Shown: positions 38,901 through 53,900, counted from the first letter of the stretch. The stretch: DNA of 64,000 bases from Siphonodentalium dalli (GCA_032622095.1 CP136068.1:47796443-47860442), one strand, 5' to 3'. The notes: generated from the sequence alone by a model not told the origin. Numbers and translations: made by a program.

Positions 38901-41900
38901 ATTTATATATTCCCAAAATGACAGGGTCTAGCACGTAATTATCTTTTAGATGTAAGAAATGGATTTGTTTCGATTATAAAAACCAGCGCAAACATTCATT
39001 TTCTCAAGTGTCGTTTTGGTCAAAATATCGCTTTTTCGACGGGGAGATCTGATCCGAATAATAGCTAAGATGTATTTAGATAGAACTATTGAGAGAATTT
39101 GACCGATTATGTTGCAGTTTGAGAGAATCTAGAGGAGAAAACGTATGCTTCAAACACGCGAATTCTGCCAATTCCAGTTGCACACGAGCGCTGTCACCAG
39201 CTGGTCACTGTCAGAATCAGATTAGTTGACAACACATTGAACAAACGCAGGCCTGAAACTCACCGTTTTGGGATGTAAATCCACTATTTAGATATCAAAA
39301 CTCCATCCTAAGGACATTCAAAGATATCCCGCAAGTTTTTAATATCTTAGGACACAGAAACAGTCAAAATGAATGACTTTAAATCACGCTTCCGAGACGA
39401 AACGAGACATGTACAACCTTTGAGGCGCCTTGTTTACGATGATGTCATTTGCGTTGCTTCCCAACCTTAACACTTTCTACTCTCAACGACAATTGGTTGA
39501 AAATAAAAATGTCTCAAGTTCCAGCTCAACCTGAATCTAGTTACTCAATTGGTAGAAATACTTTAAAAGTACATTTTAGTTTTATCAGTTTTAACTATAA
39601 TTTTATTGACGATATGAGCTCAACATCATAATATGAAACTGTTTATGGCAGTGTTATCCAAACGTGTGCTTTGATAATGATTATAATTTTATTTTGCGAT
39701 CAAACGTCAGTGCAGCTCAGCAGAAACGCATGGGCACTAGTTCAATTCCGCAGAAACGCATGAGCTCCTACGATCATAGTACCACCACTGGACACGGCTG
39801 TGCCGTGTCGGTCAGTGGGCGAAAAAAGGAACAGCTATAGCATAGCTTGTGTGTGTGGTTTAGCTGTGGTTCGTTAATTACGCTAGCGTATATGGTCATA
39901 TTATGTTTGCTATATAGAGCAAAGCTACTATTTCTGTTTAAATACCGAAATATCCCATGCGTGTCTGGAAAGAAATATCGAACTTTCACGAGCGGCTACG
40001 TACAAGCCACGGGTGAAAATTCGATATTTCTTTGCAGACACGAATGTGATGTTTCATGCATTCAAACAAAAAACTGTAGTTATTCTGTTATTATATGTCG
40101 CTTATTTAGACTCACAGTTGCTAAGTTAAGTCTTAATTAATTTAATTATTAAGTCTACTTGGTTATATAGTCCACTTGTAAGTCTTTACACGCAGGAAAT
40201 ATCCTAGGCCTAAAGTTTAAATTCACACTATGTGACTCAAAAATGGAATTATCGATTGATCATGTGCCGTTATATATTCGTCGCTTTTGATTGGCTAGTG
40301 GACAGAGTGCACGTAATTGTCAGTCCGTGGACATTGACAGCAATTGTTAGTTTCAAGCCATACAGTGAAATATCTGAACCTACAGGCCGGATTCGTCATC
40401 TCCGGTTTAAACCTCAGAGTTTAAACCTGGTTTAAACCTACATTGACGGTCCAGCCAAACCGGGTCTAAGTGGGCGTTTTTGTCGTGCAGTTGCCAGCTA
40501 ATTGACAACTCGATTCGGTGATATGAGCTTGCAGTCAAACTACCCTCTCAACAATCGGATCAAAAGACAGGCCGATACAATGTTTATTGACACGTCATAA
40601 ATTATCGCGAACGCCTGCACGCTCAATGGATTTATTCATTGAGAAACAAGTATCGCTCATGGACAATTAATCTGATCACATTCTGGGTTTAAATCAATCT
40701 GACATAGGGCAAGTCTCTCAAGACGAGTTTCACGCGCTGTTCATCACTCTGTTTGTGGTGGATTTTCTGCATGATCCGTTTCCCACAAAAACAAAATTTG
40801 GTGTATTTACATGTGTATCTGTATACATGTATATTAAAGGGTATAGGATATGTCTATTTGTATGTTAGTTTGTCTGTTCGCAACTGTTCTCCCATATAAG
40901 TTTAGGATGGCAAACTATGTGTATAGCATATCTGGTCTATCAAAATATGCTCGCTGTCGAAATTATTGATTTTCGCAATCAATAAAATGAAGCGGTCCGC
41001 ATTAGGAAAGTACGATTAATTATCTCGACGATACAGAGACACTACTGCTAAACCACTGGTCTGGCTGGACCAGGTTTAAACCAGAGATGACGAATGCGTC
41101 ACTTAGACCTGCGGTCTCGGATTTAGCTGACTCACGGCGGTTTAAACCTAGAGGTTTACGTAGACCAGGTTTAAACCTGAGATGACGAATCCGGCCACAG
41201 AGAATGAACACAACGCGATTCCACTCTAGCTCCGAATATATATAGATAGATACGACGATTTACGATCTATGGTAATAGACTAGTGTATAGGCAAGCATAT
41301 AATAAGCATCATTGTCCAATAACGACATTTCGCCTAGACTGACGGAACAGCCTATTCTCCCAAAAACCCGCACTTTATCTGCTTATCATAATTTAATTTA
41401 AGCAGATACTCTGCTTAGAAAGCCTCATTTTGAGTCGATATATAATGTGCTGAAAATGAGATCGTTTTATTCACATTATCGACTAATACTGAGGCGTTCT
41501 AAGCAGATTATGCAGACTATAGTGACACAAATAAGCCAACTCGCGACTAGTCAGGTGTATGCGCTTTAGCGTGTGTGTTCACTGTGGCTCGCTCCATAAA
41601 ACGGAATAGCCAATATGAGTCCATTATCAGCTTATTTCAGAATCAAATAATTACATTATGTACCTATTTCACATGTTAGTTCGATTATGTGCATATTTGC
41701 GCGAGGATATGTTGGATGGATTGGCTAATTTACCAATTGTGGAGTGTACTCTACTTCATGTTACACATTATGAATTATGGGGTTTGTATCTAAATGTTTC
41801 GGTGTTAAATAATACATTATGTATTGCAACGCCTGCAATAGCCATCCGCACATAAATGCCATCATATCCATCAAAATATACTACCACCCTTTCTGAAATA

Positions 41901-44900
41901 CCCAACGGCGTAGGAACTTTGAATGTTTGTTACTACATTACGTGTACAGTAATGCCCTAAATAATCGACTCCTTAACCACAGCAGAATTATAGGTAATTT
42001 TGCAGGATTTAATCGGAAATATGGCTAAATCCTGAAACATTTCCCATAATTCTGCTGTGGTTAAGGAGTCGATTATTTAGGGCATTATTGTACTCTCTTC
42101 GGTATTGATGCATGTTACATAGGTACATGTTATATGTAAGAGTCGTGTATATCTTAGTTGTGGTATAAGTTCCGAGTAGGCTGGAAGTCAGTTGTACGTT
42201 AGTTTGGATAGAATTCACGAGTATGTGTGATGTACCTGGTGCTCTGCATGCCGTTGTCGAGGGTGTGTTTGTCTTCACCGCATATGGAATCATGTGCCAG
42301 TTTTCACAGTAGTAACCTGGTGATACACGAAACAATCTGTTAAACATATAAGGATTAACTGTCATGTGGACTGTTTTTATGGAGATGTAACCGTGAGGTA
42401 AGTGGTCATAACTTGTGTAAAACCCGAAGGGTTTTACAAACAAGTTATGACCACTTACCTCACGATTACATCTTCCTAAAAACAGTCCACATGACAGTTA
42501 ATTTTTATATTTATATACATTTAGCGAAAAAGCCACTTTTGTAAATGTATTTAAATCGAAAAGTGTATCGTGACAAAACCAGCCCAAAATATCCCATAGC
42601 AACCTTGGCAAAAGTTAACAGGAACAATTTCTCTTTAGATTGAAACCCGATGATTTATTAAGTCAATCCTGCGCGAGTCAAAATGCGCCCAACACATTAC
42701 GCGTTCGTCTTTCCCAAACCTATAACGCGTCGATGTAATTATGAGGCTGCAGTTATGAGCTGTTGCGCGTTCACGAAGAAATAATTGCAACTAGCCACGT
42801 GGGCGCCGACCAATCAGAATGCTGGATCTAGTGATGATCACACTTAGTATGTAAATATACACCATTTAAAATTGTTCATCGGAGATACAATTGTGTCTTC
42901 ACATGGGAAATGTTTAAATTGACACACAAGAGGTAACAGTAATGCCGTGAAGTACATGTAGTATTATTACGAAATGAGCACATACAAGATGTCACACAAA
43001 AAGAGTTGTGGTGGTGCAGATGGGTCGTTTCAACATTGATAACCCAACACACGTACTTACTCAAACCAGTGGATTCGTCGACAAGCCAGGTAATTTAACT
43101 AATGCAACATTTGCTGTATTCTGCTGTACATTAGTTTATTATGGTGTTCATGTTTGCATTATGCTGTACATTGGTGTGTGTTGGTATACATTGGTTTATT
43201 CTGATGTACATTATTCCGTTGGCGAAATTTAGTAAAATTCTTCCAAATAAGCTCTTCCTCGTGTTCAAGAGAAAAACAATTTGTCCTACCAAAATTAACC
43301 TACTTGAACAGGTAAATCACTATTTGCACCAGATAACAATATCAGCTATCAGATTTTGTGATTAGCATAACTATTCAGTGCAAGTATAAATGAGTTAAAA
43401 ACACATGCCACATATTATATCTGAGTCGTGGATTTGAGTTTCAGCAGTTTATCTATAGTTTTGAAAATGTATGGCTCTCTAGTTTAATATTAAAGCAATT
43501 CATGAGAGTCATGTATTTTCTGTTGACTTGCCCGCTGTGAGAACATGAGATGTCAAAATATTGGCCACCACAGTGTCATCTTAACAAGTGTATCATATAA
43601 CAATATCAGCGATAAGTGATAAATGAATGAAATACATATTAACAATTCTGGAAAGTTGAGCAGAAAAAAACACTGCAAAATTATCTGGCTTTTCCACGCT
43701 ATGTGTACTCGCAGTAGCGTAAGACATCGTCCTGCTTCCATACTGTTGACGGCACAATCGGATAAATTATTGAACTCACAGTTGTCCCCAAAATACATGA
43801 CAGACGGTACTTTCATGTCATTGGGTGAACATCCTGCGTTCCCGTAGTAGCTGATTTTGATCCCTTTGAGCATCCCCTGTTCCGTGAAACCAACCTGAAA
43901 TACAACAACCGATGAGAAAGATACATGCAATGATTATCTTTATGTCAGTGTGTCCAACTTGTTGATATCCATATTTTCGTATTGGATTATCTGATAAGGA
44001 AATAAGCCGATAGTGGATTTAATATCCGTTGTTCCGTTTTATGACGCGGGTCACAATGAATCCATTTTAAAGAGTTGGCTTATTCGTCATAATAACCTAT
44101 CAGCAGTCGATAATGACACCAAAACGCTTATATATTCAGTTCGTTGTGCACCCAGACTCTATGCCGATTATGAACATAAAACAAAGGAATATGTCAGAAC
44201 TGGAGGCGATGACTCAGGGCGAGTTTGTTAATTGGTTGGAAAGGGAGCGACAGTCAGCAGGGTCGTTTTGTAGTCGCCACAGTACCAAGCAACGATATGC
44301 ATACGAATTAGTGATATTTCATGGTGTGTATTCAGTGGGTCCTCTCGTGTAGTTTGTGCAGTTCTACAACAGACGTCATTAGTGTACCTGATAATCAGCC
44401 TTGTATGGCCAACGTTTTCCTATCATCTCCATGTTTGTCTCCAGATCCATCTTCATACGGGCTGGCCTGTGAAATGGACGACACTGGATGAATCCTGTGA
44501 CATAACTAGGACATATATACCCCAAACTCGAATATCCGTGTTCGGTTCCTTAAGGAAAGAAACCTCACACGTCTTACTCCCTACCAAGACCTACACACAA
44601 TGAAGAAGGCTCCCCAAATATGGTCATAGGAAATTACCATAACAGCGGGACCAATCCCGATGTGTATTACCAAACACCTCATTATGTATTCACCCAAATG
44701 GTATATAAGTAAATACAATTCCCCAAGATATCATGCTTTTCCTATTCCACTTCCGAGCCTCTAATACGTAGAGGCTCGACTATTCTAACACTATGATCAT
44801 CGATTGTCATATTTGTATACACTGCTTGTATCTTATTCACGACGTAATAAAGACTTGTACCTATATATATCTATGTGTCCATTACCTCACATAGTACTAA

Positions 44901-47900
44901 TGGTACCGTGAACAGTTCTGCGTCTCACTACTACACAGCTTGAAGTCTCAGCTACTAGACGACCATTGCCAAGATACATACAAGACGACCACTGCCAAGA
45001 TAGATACTAGACGACCACTGCCAAGATACATACTAGACGACCACATACAAGATACATACTAGACCAACGCATCAATCAACGGCCAACAAACCAGACAATC
45101 TCAACCACGACTCAACCACGGGAACACAGCCTGATGATATTGGCAGATCCGCGGTGATCACCAATATTCTCGCGTTTAGAATTATAGAAAATACGACATC
45201 ACTCACAGACACGTACAATTTCAACCACACTGAATTCTCCGACATAGATATCTCACGTTTTCGCCACGTTCGCGGACACAGCTTATTCAACTATACAGTT
45301 CACAGCGCTTCTCCAGATATAACCATTCAGTACGTCTCGAACAAGGTTTCATCAACCACATCTAGATTACACCGTTAATCCAACACAATGAACACTCACA
45401 CACTTTCGCGGACACAGATCAAGCCACATACTACATGTTCTCCGCATATAAACATTCACACACGGTTCCGGACACACTTTGGTCACACACAAACTCACAT
45501 CTACAAAACATTCGTTAGCTCACCTACCAGTTCCAGTATAGGCATTCATCTCTACAGATTCATGCACATCATTATTCTTGGAAATCTGGTGAGTGACCGT
45601 TCGCTTTATCATTGCTGCCACATACACTTTGCACACCCATTGAAACACCCATTTCCCCATTTCATCCATGCACATGCGTTGGAACAAAACAAAGACACCT
45701 TTATTATACAACAAATACACTTACACAACATTTAACCGCCAAAAAAAAATGTACATAAAAGCCGTACATATTGTGATAATTCGCGTTAAATACAATCCAA
45801 GAAAACAAATTATTCTCCATTAAACTCTTTAATTATATCGAACCATACACCGCCATACATCGACAACACAGGTGCACCATGCAAAAAAAAAAAAAATAAT
45901 AATATAATTAACGCAAACCAGAAACGCTCTCCATTTAAGCCATCGCATTAAAACAGCTAACCTGCCACGTGCACATAACTAACACGCGAACTGGACTTCA
46001 CTTTAATGTACTAAACAACCTTCCACGTGATGCGCAACATATACACGCATCATGTCATTCACGGGCAATAAAACACCACTCTGGTATAAAACGCGCAACT
46101 TTTCACATTAAAATTAAATTTAATAAGGCGTATTTCATATGAAATACGAATTAAATAAATACGAATTAGTTAAGTTATAATGCAAACTAGCTTCAAAACA
46201 AAACATTCGGCAAACATTTCGCTGCCCATGAAACATAGCCGTATCATGCAATTAGAATGCGATACGAGGCATTACATATCTAGATATAACTTATGGTAAC
46301 TTCAATACCTCACAATCACTAATTTTAGATAGTGTACATGATTTGTATTAGTATTATATAAAACAGGTTTTACAAAGGCAGACAAAACGACACCTTCTCC
46401 CATCCCACCCCTTAGACATAGAGACAGGCACCCTGTCATCTCACGGCATGAACTTGCCAAAGAGCGAAAATCTTGACCATGCCTGGTGCATGGTCAGTTA
46501 GCATATACATCCACCAGGGCACTATCTCGCTTCCCAAAATTCAATTCTCGATAACAGGTGAACGTTGAGTCATCGTCGACTCTAGCATCGAAGCAATTAA
46601 ACTCAATTAGCATGTAATATGACGACTGACACTCAGCGTCTTTGACCAATCGATCACGTGCGGCTCTCGTGCCAACCTGTCAATCATGGCTTCTGGCATG
46701 TGCCATCTCCGCGTCCATAACATTGATGGGTTTTCCATATGGCAAGTGAAAATTATGGAAATCAGGAACTCAGTTTGCGTCTTCATTGCTTCAAATATGC
46801 TTGACTCAATAATATAATCCGCGACATAGCATACGCACGGCCGCAAAGCACACGCATATATATAAAGCACAGTCCCATATCCATCTAGATGCCTCATCTA
46901 TACATATCCCGACCCCAAAATTACCCCCCTCCCTTCGCTCGGCCAGCACAAACATCACCATTTTTATAAATTAATCAATTAAAATGACCCTCGATGGCGA
47001 AATCATTTGTGCTAGTTTCTCGCTGACATATAAAGTTGCGTCCCCAATCGTAATGTAAATATTTACAATTGATCATAGTTAAATGATATTTGTTATGGAT
47101 AGTTAAATGATATTTGTTATGGGGTTAAATCTTCCATTTTATCGAAATTTCCACCAAACTTAGTAGAAGGCGACATTACCCAGGCTGGCATAGCACCTGA
47201 GTACTAACTTATCAGTTCCACGCTCTCGAAAAAGTCCATAATACGTATATTTAAACTCAAAATTACTTGATATTCATTAACTAAGTTATTAGTATATCGC
47301 ACGGCGCCTATCACGCGCAATTGCATTCAATTGGGAGAGCCCCCCCCCCCCCAATAAAACCAGACCATCTCAAACATAATAGAATAGGAGAAACCCAAGT
47401 CAAGCTGACCCATCAAATTCTGCCTACGAGAAATCACCAAAAACAAAAATTTATTTCACTGCTCGCATAAATGTTTATATATATATAAAGCCTGACACAC
47501 TAATTATCTATCATTCGTTCCGTACGCTTTTCTCCCTCGTCATATACAGGGACCCGGCCAATTTAACATGCCGATGCTTTCAAGTATCATATTTCTCATT
47601 ACATTCATAGCAATTAGTTACAAGTGCTAAATGGGTCTCACACAATCATGCAGAGAATACTTTCGAAATTCGGCTCCATTTGATGCCAATGCAATCACGT
47701 GTTACCCATCAATTCACCACCAGGCTCCGTTTATGTCAGCGATTCGCTTCGAATGCTAAAGAGGTTACCCACAGAAAGACTGTACGATACAAACCCATAA
47801 TGGCAGATTACGTGATCAATGCCATACTCCACATGTCTATTTAAAAATTTAGTTTATTGGAAATTACCCATTATAATTCAAGAATAGATACATTAACCCA

Positions 47901-50900
47901 AACGTTACCGTCTTCATACCCGAGGAATAATTGTAAAATCACATGGGAATTAATATTGATTCCCAAAATGGCTTACCCGATTTTATATTAATTAATTAAC
48001 CCTTTAACACTAGCATTTTTTTTAAATCACAAATATTACCTCCGACCAATATACAGGAAAACAAATAAAACTTTTAAACAAACATTAGCTAACTTATATT
48101 TAAACTAACTAACCAGATACTGTTAGTCCTCAGCATATCTTCTATACGGTGTACCTACGATTATAGGACATGCATCAGTGTGCACTGAGACGACATTTGC
48201 TCTTAAAAGCAATATCAAGGTCATTATAGACAGAGCAACAATCCAATAATTCATTTATATTATTCATAAATATCTTCATAACTGACCAACCCGTGAATCA
48301 AACGGTTGGATACATGTATACACGAAGTTAAGAGTGTATACTCCACATGTCATTGTAATATATACACGCCAACAATTTATTGGCATTAATGACATATTCA
48401 TAACTGATCAACCCCGTAATCAAACCATGAACGCAAATATACGTCGCTGATAAAACGATTATAATATATGTATACACTAAGTCATAGTGTCTACTCACAC
48501 ATCACATTGACATATTTAATAATTGTAGAGTATAGAGTACTCATCTTCATGATAACAAAACTCGTTATCATGATTATTAGGTCAATGCAATACGAGCGCA
48601 TATACTTTAAGCCAGTCAGATGTCTGACAAATTGCTCGTGTAAATATATATATACTGATTGTGCTAAGGCACAACACACGATACCTTTACTCGCAATGTT
48701 CGAATAATAACATAACAATAACGGTAGGATTATACACCTACCTCAAATCACTGCATCTCACCAACCATTCGCTAAAGCATTACCGCACCCCCTGCCTTAC
48801 GCCGATAATCGCGAAATTATGATTTCATTAGAAATCAATTCATAAGCGACGAATTATGCCCAAAACGAGACTGCAAAAATGTCAGACATAAGTACACAAT
48901 CATACGATGCGCACCAGTTAACTACATACATTGAACACTCTCAGCCACCCATGAAAACACTGTATATGCACCTAACGTGCTAATAATCACATACTCACCC
49001 TATTATTGCCACAACATAATCATTAGTCACATATCTCATAACGCGCAGCCCCCCCCCCCCCCCATGCAAACATGTCAAATATCCCACGAACCTACTGCTA
49101 CAATAGCGCTCTTTATATATTAAGCGCAATCATGTGCTTAATATATTAAACACAATTATACGCGAAGTGCATCATATACATATATCATCTCTATCACCAA
49201 TAATAAGACACAACTTTAATATAACAAAACAAAAAAGACCCCTAAAAACCCGCCACAAAAACGCTCTTTATTATAGAGCGATTGGTACATAAGCCACGGC
49301 ATTTCTCCCGTCAACAACCCATTCCCCAATCCCTACCTCATTTTACGGACAGTTGTCCGACCTTATTTGAGGCCATGAAACCATAAATACCGCCACAAAC
49401 GCTCTTTATTATAGAGCGATTGGTACATAAACCACGGCATATCTCATATCAACAACACTTTCCCCAATCCCTACCTCATTTTACGGACATTCGTCCGACC
49501 TTATTTTAGGTCATGACACCCTAAAACTGCCACTAAACGCCTTTTATTATATGGCGTGTGGAATATTAACCACGGCATGCATCACCCAGATATTCAGTAT
49601 TTACCAATCCTAATATGAAAGTCACCATTAGTCCACACGAAAGTCCCCCCCCCCCGCCCCCACACCCCCCTTCCCCCCACAAAATTTTATTTCACCCGCT
49701 CTCAAGCAATATCTCTTCGAGGCATCTACACATAATGTCCAATTATAAATTAACACACTAGACATCATTTAATAATCAGATTACAACTCAATACTAGCAA
49801 GTTCAGTGTGCACTGCGCGCACGTGTACACATGGAATTTCGTATCGGATAAAGCCCAGAAGGTGTTATATTCCATATGAAGAGATTGATCACCTCTTAAA
49901 ATAGTAACACGCATAGAAACAGCGACATGCGAAAAACTTGCTCATCTCAACAAAAAAATAAATGCAATAAAAAAAAAATATGTTACACCAGGTATCATAT
50001 CAATAAATAAGAATCTTGCTACATAAACTAATCAGTAATCACATAAACAAACAATTATCCAGCAAATTTATATCCGTCACAAAATAACCAAAATTATCCA
50101 TAGTTATTCACTAAATTCAATAGCCCTATCTAGATAAAACAATTAACCAAGGTTCACAACCTCACAAGTGTATCATAATGTCAAACTTAAGCGACACACA
50201 CAAACCAATTATTATGACATTAACACCGATAGGTGAACCTTCCATAACGATTTAGTACGCTTACCACCCCCCCCCCACATATCTAGTGAGATACAATTCC
50301 CCATCCAATTTCCATAACACCCGAACCCCCTTCCACAAGCAATTCACAATAACGTACATGTTAACGGCCAATCAAGGCCTAATTAACTTAACATGTAATC
50401 TATAACACACGACAAACGTGTGTACACAGTTACCCATCAAATCCTCATATACCATTCCCCATCCAATTCCCATGACACCCGAACGCCCTTCCACAAGAAA
50501 ATCTCCAAATACAACGTACATGTTAACGGCCAATCAAGGCCTAATTAACTTAACATGTAATCTATAACACACGACAAACGTGTGTACACATTTACCCATC
50601 AAATCCGCATATACCATTCCCCATCCAATTCTCATGACACCCGAACGCCCTTCCACAAGAAAATCTCCAAATACAACGTACATGTTAACGGCCAATCAAG
50701 GCCTAATTAACTTAACATGTAACCTATAACACACGACAAACGTGTGTACACAGTTACCCATCAAATCCTCATATACCATTCCCCATCCAATTCCCATGAC
50801 ACCCGAACGCCCTTCCACAAGAAAATCTCCAAATACAACGTACATGTTAACGGCCAATCAAGGCCCAGTTAACTTAACATGTATAGAACACACAGTGCAC

Positions 50901-53900
50901 AATCGTGCATAAAAATCCCAGATACATGTACAGAGCTAACTGAAGCTCACTCTTACATACATGTAACGTGCAATACACGGACCCCACATGCATCTATATC
51001 GTGCATACCAAAAAATCCAATACACGTGAACAAGAAATTCACGTACAAACTTCACCCAATACCGCCGCTTACCAAAATGTGCACGTACAGTGCCAAAATA
51101 GGCTCACCATGTGCACTTTATCCCAAACGACACAAATATTGTCTGTCCTTAGGCAATATTGATCATATTCTTCCATACCCCATATATCATTGTCATATAT
51201 ACTTGCCAGTGATTAGCTGTCATTAATAACATATTCATATAGGCCCTATATCGGATCCTATAACTCAAATTAACCACATGTCCAACATCAGTTCATACCA
51301 CCATTACTATTCATTAAGGCGAAACGATGTATAGAACCCACGTATACAGAAGCTTCAAGTTTCTTCATCTAAATCCCAGACGCGTACAATCATCAAGTTG
51401 TTCCCCTAGGACAACGGAATACAAATTTCCGATATAATTTGTCCAGGAACAAAATATCACGTCAGGAACACATTTTGTTCAAATATATCAATACAACTAA
51501 ATAGGGACATACAATTACCATTCATATACAATGCTACCGATATAGATCACCATGCAATGATAATATTTTTTATTTATATAAAGGCATACCCCCTTGTACA
51601 TATAAACACACGCAACTTCACCTATACAGCCAGACTTATATGACTCATCACACATCACACATGGGTTCGATAAGACTAAAGGACGCGAAATTCGTATCTA
51701 ATATCAATAACATTGAAAGCTACTAGCAAATGCCAATCAGTTCGGCTATCGTCGATATGATATATGTCAAACATGCGCGCTCCAAATTTATTTAATTATA
51801 TATATACTTATATACTTCACCACATCATTTTCCATAAGGGGCATATTTCTACCCCAAATATCGTTACTGCGAAAATGTCTGAACAGCTGCAACAAAGCAA
51901 CGCTATTATGACACGATAGGCTGTGCAATACAAGCATCACTATTAATTAACCAAATATATCAAAGTCGCTTTCACCTGTCAAGAAACAGATCAATTAACA
52001 TGCCACGAGCACCATCTCATAAACACACGTGTTCTTATCAGACAAGATAAATCACCAAACCAATATGCTACACTCCAGCCAAAAGGTCAACTTGACCCCA
52101 ACACTTTCATATCTAAAAGTATAAATATGTGCAAACATTTACAGCAATGGTAAAAACGAATTGTCTCTCATCATAATTTATTTCACCATTTTATTATTTA
52201 TGCATTGTTATTATATGTACGTCTATTACCAATATGCTATATGTTACTTATAACTATGTATATGTCATTGTCCTTCAATCAAGCTAACCAGATCAACATA
52301 TCATTCACCCCCATTATGTCCCTTCTTTTGATAGAACTAAAGATTTTCAACTAAGCCGAAAATCTTCCGTGGTATGGGAGGTATGTGACATAACTAGGAC
52401 ATATATACCCCAAACTCGAATATCCGTGTTCGGTTCCTTAAGGAAAGAAACCTCACACGTCTTACTCCCTACCAAGACCTACACACAATGAAGAAGGCTC
52501 CCCAAATATGGTCATAGGAAATTACCATAACAGCGGGACCAATCCCGATGTGTATTACCAAACACCTCATTATGTATTCACCCAAATGGTATATAAGTAA
52601 ATACAATTCCCCAAGATATCATGCTTTTCCTATTCCACTTCCGAGCCTCTAACACGTAGAGGCTCGACTATTCTAACACTATGATCATCGATTGTCATAT
52701 TTGTATACACTGCTTGTATCTTATTCACGACGTAATAAAGACTTGTACCTATATATATCTATGTGTCCATTACCTCACAATCCACCGCCAGCAGTGGCCG
52801 GATCATAGCAATTGCTATGGAAACAATTGTGTGGTGAAGAATACATTCATTAATTTTGAAGATTGTTGATTTTGATTGTATTCTGCCTATGTTCTCAAAA
52901 CATGTGAATAATTAAGAATCAAAGGTGGACATGAAAATGGAAATTCCACAATCGTTAGGCGCGTATGTGTGACATGCGAATTCACTGTAGCTTAGTGGGT
53001 GAGTTTCATTGCGAATTAGGCCATTATAAGCTGCCGAGCGATATTACAGATAATGACATTCTTGTAACATTCTGAGATGGACCCTACTCCAATCAATATT
53101 CCTAAATGACCACACCTGTTCATGACGTATGACGCAAAAGCAGCTCCGGCTGAGACAGCGAAGTTTCTTGTGATCTTCGACCCATAAGCGCCGCCAATTC
53201 TCTTCACTTCCACATGAACTCTGAAAAGATCGACTCTCAATTAAGGGCTAAACGCGCATTTTCCATCATCATTGTATACTGTACATAATCTGATCAGTTA
53301 TTAAGAGGAGACCAAAATCATAGATTTTATTGAGAGGTTAAATATATCCGACGGGTTGGTTCTTAAATTTTCCGTGTCACAATAGTAGCTTACCACATTT
53401 CAGACATATTTTACATACAATATCGGCGAAAGTTTGCAAAAGTGCGTCTGGTCGTTAAATATCATGTTTTATTGGAGTGGAATAATGTCCACACACTGAA
53501 CTGATCAGTTTGTATACATGTGCATGCGATTTCGAGCCGATATCACCAACTCGACATGTGCAGGCACTCACGCTATAGAGGTCACCAGAACGATCGCAAA
53601 GATATATCTCCTTCATCCCTAACGTACGTGTACATATATAATATACATGTGCCGATAATGCCTACACTATATAGTGACATCCAGCGGACGCGTGTTTACC
53701 TATAAATGATCGGGGAGCGTTCCACCGATATAGGTTAATTTTGTTTTTGTTTTCATTACAAAATAGTGTCAATCCTCAGCATCCAGCCCATGAGTATTAA
53801 AGGTATACATCGGGATGGTATATTATACATATCGGACGCTGTTCGCAAAATATAATCAGATGATGGGCAGACAATAATATACAACACATTCAACTGGATC

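Larger units (their letters stand above)
44496..52779 (+). mobile_element. 8.28-kb LTR retrotransposon derivative without coding capacity (LARD-like)
   Basis: Two 396-bp direct LTRs flank a 7.49-kb interior. Element ends are TGTGA...TCACA, flanked by ATCC on both sides (44492-44495 and 52780-52783), a 4-bp target duplication. The interior has stops throughout all frames; the longest frames are 96 and 115 codons with no gag, protease, reverse transcriptase or integrase motif. It is very A/C-rich and G-poor on the plus strand, with C runs of 10-15 and several tandem repeats. A large retrotransposon derivative is the best fit; movement would need proteins from another element. It is inserted antisense in a gene A intron. 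Confidence 0.88.

Noticed and set aside
42009-42443. 144-codon minus-strand frame, the longest in the window
   Set aside because: It runs through exon 12 of gene A, a MITE hairpin and a palindrome; only 42236-42316 is coding by splice phase and homology.
45388-45735. 115-codon plus-strand frame in the LTR element, His/Thr rich
   Set aside because: Composition follows the G-poor A/C-rich strand; no gag, zinc knuckle or other motif.
46607-46897. 96-codon minus-strand frame in the LTR element
   Set aside because: Antisense to the element, no recognised motif, length unremarkable for this composition.
47341-47352. C homopolymer runs (also near 49050, 49625 and 50270)
   Set aside because: Part of the strand bias of the LTR element; not treated as separate signals, and run lengths may be sequencing-dependent.
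50879-51226. 115-codon plus-strand frame after the 162-bp repeats
   Set aside because: Low-complexity His/Pro/Cys/Ile composition typical of A/C-rich DNA; no domain.
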